DNA from: Sphaerothrix epifaneia
GTDB taxonomy: Bacteria > Cyanobacteriota > Cyanobacteriia > Phormidesmidales > Phormidesmidaceae
Reading direction: 5' to 3'
Assembly: GCF_042788235.1 (NCBI RefSeq)
Contig: NZ_JBHZOL010000105.1
Location: 1-64,000 of the forward strand
DNA length: 64,000 nt
Shown: positions 61,729 through 64,000 of the stretch, piece after piece
Position numbering within the stretch: position 1 is the stretch's first letter
Layout: each line of letters opens with the position of its first letter
Position numbers and translations under genes: made by a program
Notes under the pieces: model-generated
What the model saw: only the letters and a program-made list of their open reading frames with translations
The model's database searches: none
Told to the model about the DNA's origin: nothing

Positions 61729-62163
61729 CTAAATGTAATACATCAGGTCTGTTTGGCGTTTGGCGTTGCGCTTATCAACTAAGTCTTGCAGCGTATACTT
61801 TTGCAAAACCGCTTCTGCCGCCTGACGCGCTTCTTGCCAAACTTCACAAACCACTGACCCTTCCGCAGTTTTAGGCAGTACGTCTGGTTCTGTTTGAGCT
61901 TCTAAGCCTTCTATGCAGCAAATCACCTCCAGCAAAGTAATTTGCCAGGGTTCGCGGGTCAGCAGGTAGCCGCCTTTTGCGCCGCGCTGGCTACGCACAA
62001 AACCTGCTCGCCTTAAGGTGGCTAAAAGCTGCTCTAAGTAGCGATCGGGAATGTTCTGATGATTGGCAATTTGACGAATTTGCAGTGGCTCACCGCTGCT
62101 GTGATGAGCGCTCAGTTCGAGCAGGGCCATGAGAGCATATTCGCTTTTGCAGGTAAGTTCCAC
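61729..62163 (-). CDS. Rrf2-family transcriptional regulator
   Basis: This is a winged-helix regulator of 144 residues. The N-terminal helix-turn-helix has YALMALLELSAH, IRQIANHQNIPDRYLEQLLATLRRAG and the Rrf2 wing RGAKGGYLL. Two adjacent Cys are in EVICCIEG and one in VVCEVW, which might bind a Fe-S cluster or sense thiols, but the spacing is not the IscR C-x5-C-x5-C pattern. It is next to cysK. In other bacteria the Rrf2 regulator CymR represses cysteine genes, so control of cysK is a fair guess. Confidence 0.87.
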   Translation of the reverse strand: MELTCKSEYALMALLELSAHHSSGEPLQIRQIANHQNIPDRYLEQLLATLRRAGFVRSQRGAKGGYLLTREPWQITLLEVICCIEGLEAQTEPDVLPKTAEGSVVCEVWQEARQAAEAVLQKYTLQDLVDKRNAKRQTDLMYYI

Positions 62164-62352
62164 AAGTTAGGGAGTGATGAAAAAAATAGGTCACGTTTCT
62201 AGTATACTCCGGTTCCCCACTGGGGTTTGTGGGTATCGAAAAGTTATTGCGTTGACCGCTCTGACTCAGCCTCAGCGGCTACAGCATAATCTTGGGCGTT
62301 TTGGCTGACAAACCCTTAAAAAAGAGCGGCAGCAAAGGCCAGTAGCGATCGC

Positions 62353-64000
62353 CTATTGATAACCCGCCGCTTGCAGTCTAAACAGGTGAGCATAGCGGCC
62401 ATTTTGTTGCAGTAAATCCTCATGGGTTCCTTGCTCAACCAGCTTTCCGGCTGACAACACGATAATTTGATCGGCCCTGCGCACGGTCGAAAAGCGGTGT
62501 GAAATTAGAATTGCCATTTGGTCTTGCGTCACTGCCCGAAACTGATCAAACAGCTTCACCTCTGCCTCCGCATCCATTGCCGAAGTTGGTTCATCGAGTA
62601 CCAAAATATCGGCACTGGTTCGCATGAAGGCGCGAGAGAGGGCGATTTTTTGCCATTGGCCGCCGGAGAGTTCTTGCCCGTTTTTGAACCAGCGACCTAG
62701 TTGGGTTTGAAAGCCCTCTGGCAGCGACTCAACAAAGGGGGTTGCCGTGCCTTTGTCGGCGGCACTGCGCCAGCGATCGCCCGCTTCAAAGTATTTGACA
62801 TCTCCTACGCCGATGTTTTCACCCACGGTGAACTGATAGCGGGTGAAATCTTGAAAAATGACGCCAATTCGCCGCTTCAGCACCTCTCCGTCCCAGTCTT
62901 GCAAATCACGACCGTCTAGCAAAATTTTTCCTGCCGTGGGTGTATATAGCCGGGTCAGCAGCTTGATTAGCGTTGTTTTGCCCGAACCGTTTTCACCCAC
63001 GATCGCCAATTTTTGTCCTGGTTGTAGATGAAACGACACCTGTTGCAACGCAGGCTGATCGCTGCCGGGATAGGTAAACGACACCGCTTCAAATCGCAAG
63101 CCATCTTCTGCAATCAAGCCGGAGTGGGCATAGCCCTGCGCTAGCGGCACTGGCTGCTCTAAAAATTCATACAAATTTGACAGATAAAGTCCGTCTTCAT
63201 ACATGCCGCCAACGCTGCTTAACCCAGAGGCAAAGGTGGTTTGCCCCTGCCGAAACACGGTTAAATACATCGTCAGATCGCCCAGAGAAATTCGTCCCGC
63301 GATCGCCTCTAGCAAAATCCAGCAATAGGCGGCATAAAAAGCGGCGGTGCTGAGCAAGCTGAGGCCAAAGCTCCAACCACTGCGGCGAATGGTGAGGTCA
63401 CGGTCTTCGGCGTAAAGCCGCCGAAAAATGGCTTGATAGCGCTGCAACAGCATGGGGCCAAGCTGAAACAGCTTTACTTCTTTGGCGTAGTCTTCGCGGG
63501 CTAGCAGTACCTCTAAATACGTTTGCTGACGGGTTTCTGGCGATCGCCACTTAAACAAGCGAAACGCCGCCCCGGCAAAATAAGTCTCGGCTACAAAAGC
63601 CGGAATGGTTGCCCCTAGCAGCATAACCACCGCCCAGCCAGAAAACTGTAGCAGCAGACCGCCGTAGGTAATTAGCGATAGACTATCTTGCACCAAACCA
63701 AAGGTGCGATTAGCCATACTCAGCGGTCGGTTAGAGGCTTCTCGTCGCGCCCGCGTCATTTTGTCGTAGAATTCTGAATCTTCAAAATGGGTCAAATCTA
63801 GGGTGAGCGCCTTTTCTAAAATTAAGACATTCACCTTTTGCCCCAGCAGCACCCGCAGCAGCGATTGGCACAGGGTCAACCCCTGGCGTCCGCCCGCCAA
63901 AAGCGCCACTAAAATCGCTTCTAAACCCAAGTAACTAAGCGACATCAGGCGATCGCCCCGCAGCCCCGACTGCGCCGCTTGTACCACGCTATCGACAATC
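62353..64000 (-). CDS. ABC exporter, fused membrane and ATPase domains (partial)
   Basis: This is an ABC half-transporter whose 5' end lies beyond the window; the frame is open to base 64000, with at least 548 residues visible (GTG 63987 is one possible internal start). The membrane domain precedes a full ATPase: Walker A VGENGSGKTT, Q-loop FQDFTRYQ, signature LSGGQWQKIALSRA, Walker B ILVLDEPTSAMD and ISHRFSTV. The Trp in the signature (SGGQWQ) marks the group often linked to peptide or lipid export. The partner and substrate are unknown. Confidence 0.85.
   Translation of the reverse strand, partial: IVDSVVQAAQSGLRGDRLMSLSYLGLEAILVALLAGGRQGLTLCQSLLRVLLGQKVNVLILEKALTLDLTHFEDSEFYDKMTRARREASNRPLSMANRTFGLVQDSLSLITYGGLLLQFSGWAVVMLLGATIPAFVAETYFAGAAFRLFKWRSPETRQQTYLEVLLAREDYAKEVKLFQLGPMLLQRYQAIFRRLYAEDRDLTIRRSGWSFGLSLLSTAAFYAAYCWILLEAIAGRISLGDLTMYLTVFRQGQTTFASGLSSVGGMYEDGLYLSNLYEFLEQPVPLAQGYAHSGLIAEDGLRFEAVSFTYPGSDQPALQQVSFHLQPGQKLAIVGENGSGKTTLIKLLTRLYTPTAGKILLDGRDLQDWDGEVLKRRIGVIFQDFTRYQFTVGENIGVGDVKYFEAGDRWRSAADKGTATPFVESLPEGFQTQLGRWFKNGQELSGGQWQKIALSRAFMRTSADILVLDEPTSAMDAEAEVKLFDQFRAVTQDQMAILISHRFSTVRRADQIIVLSAGKLVEQGTHEDLLQQNGRYAHLFRLQAAGYQ

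Noticed and set aside
1..64000. HIP1 octamers as a special regulatory repeat
   Set aside because: GCGATCGC is spread through genes and spacers alike, as known for cyanobacterial genomes; it marks the lineage, not a local system.

Overview
The window is chromosomal DNA from a cyanobacterium. The octamer GCGATCGC and its core CGATCG (the HIP1 repeat typical of cyanobacteria) occur throughout, inside and between genes. Many genes are cyanobacterial hallmarks: PipX/PipY, an NblB-like HEAT protein, an RppA/RppB-like pair, DUF3685, DUF3082, DUF928, DUF3119 and DUF3086. Almost all of the sequence is coding on alternating strands. I see no tRNA, rRNA, CRISPR array, insertion sequence or prophage block. 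The genus cannot be fixed from this sequence; a Leptolyngbya- or Nodosilinea-like organism is only a guess.

Layout. 0-9.4 kb: an SLH lipoprotein, a secreted GDSL esterase with a PEP-CTERM tail, an M42 peptidase, a CBS protein, a HEAT protein, a ROK glucokinase, a Lin0512 protein, a glycogen-debranching-type enzyme and Hsp20. 9.8-14.4 kb: two coupled glycosyltransferases and a large unrecognised membrane-anchored protein. 14.5-26.6 kb is signalling-rich: a 4xCBS/PAS/HisKA_2 kinase, a receiver-kinase hybrid, exonuclease III, a REC-DUF3685 protein paired with a repeat protein, and an OmpR-type regulator with its kinase. 26.6-27.1 kb is a compact non-coding/small-gene region with a Yfr1-like RNA, a 33-residue membrane peptide gene and two strong terminators.

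27-40 kb: polyphosphate kinase, a lysozyme with three peptidoglycan-binding repeats, a ferredoxin-metallo-beta-lactamase fusion, TerB, rsmG with an ECF-type ATPase, a lipid-A-synthase-like enzyme coupled to an MsbA-like exporter, the rsmA-ispE-DUF3082 run and a PEP-CTERM surface protein. 40.9-50.5 kb: divergent DUF928/CHASE2 genes, an active/inactive M16 peptidase pair, and an envelope-lipid run (MlaE permease, DUF3119, DUF3086, PlsY). 50.6-57.9 kb: the pipX-pipY-sepF-proC series and the der-ecfT-chorismate-enzyme operon. 58-64 kb: a GT39 glycosyltransferase, the Rrf2-cysK-DnaJ-like run and an ABC exporter cut by the window end.

The least explained structure is a family of about eight copies of a ~95-110 bp intergenic repeat in both orientations. 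Some copies begin in the T-rich tail of a hairpin terminator or abut a stop codon. The Yfr1-like RNA and the adjacent small-protein unit are the other items most worth checking.
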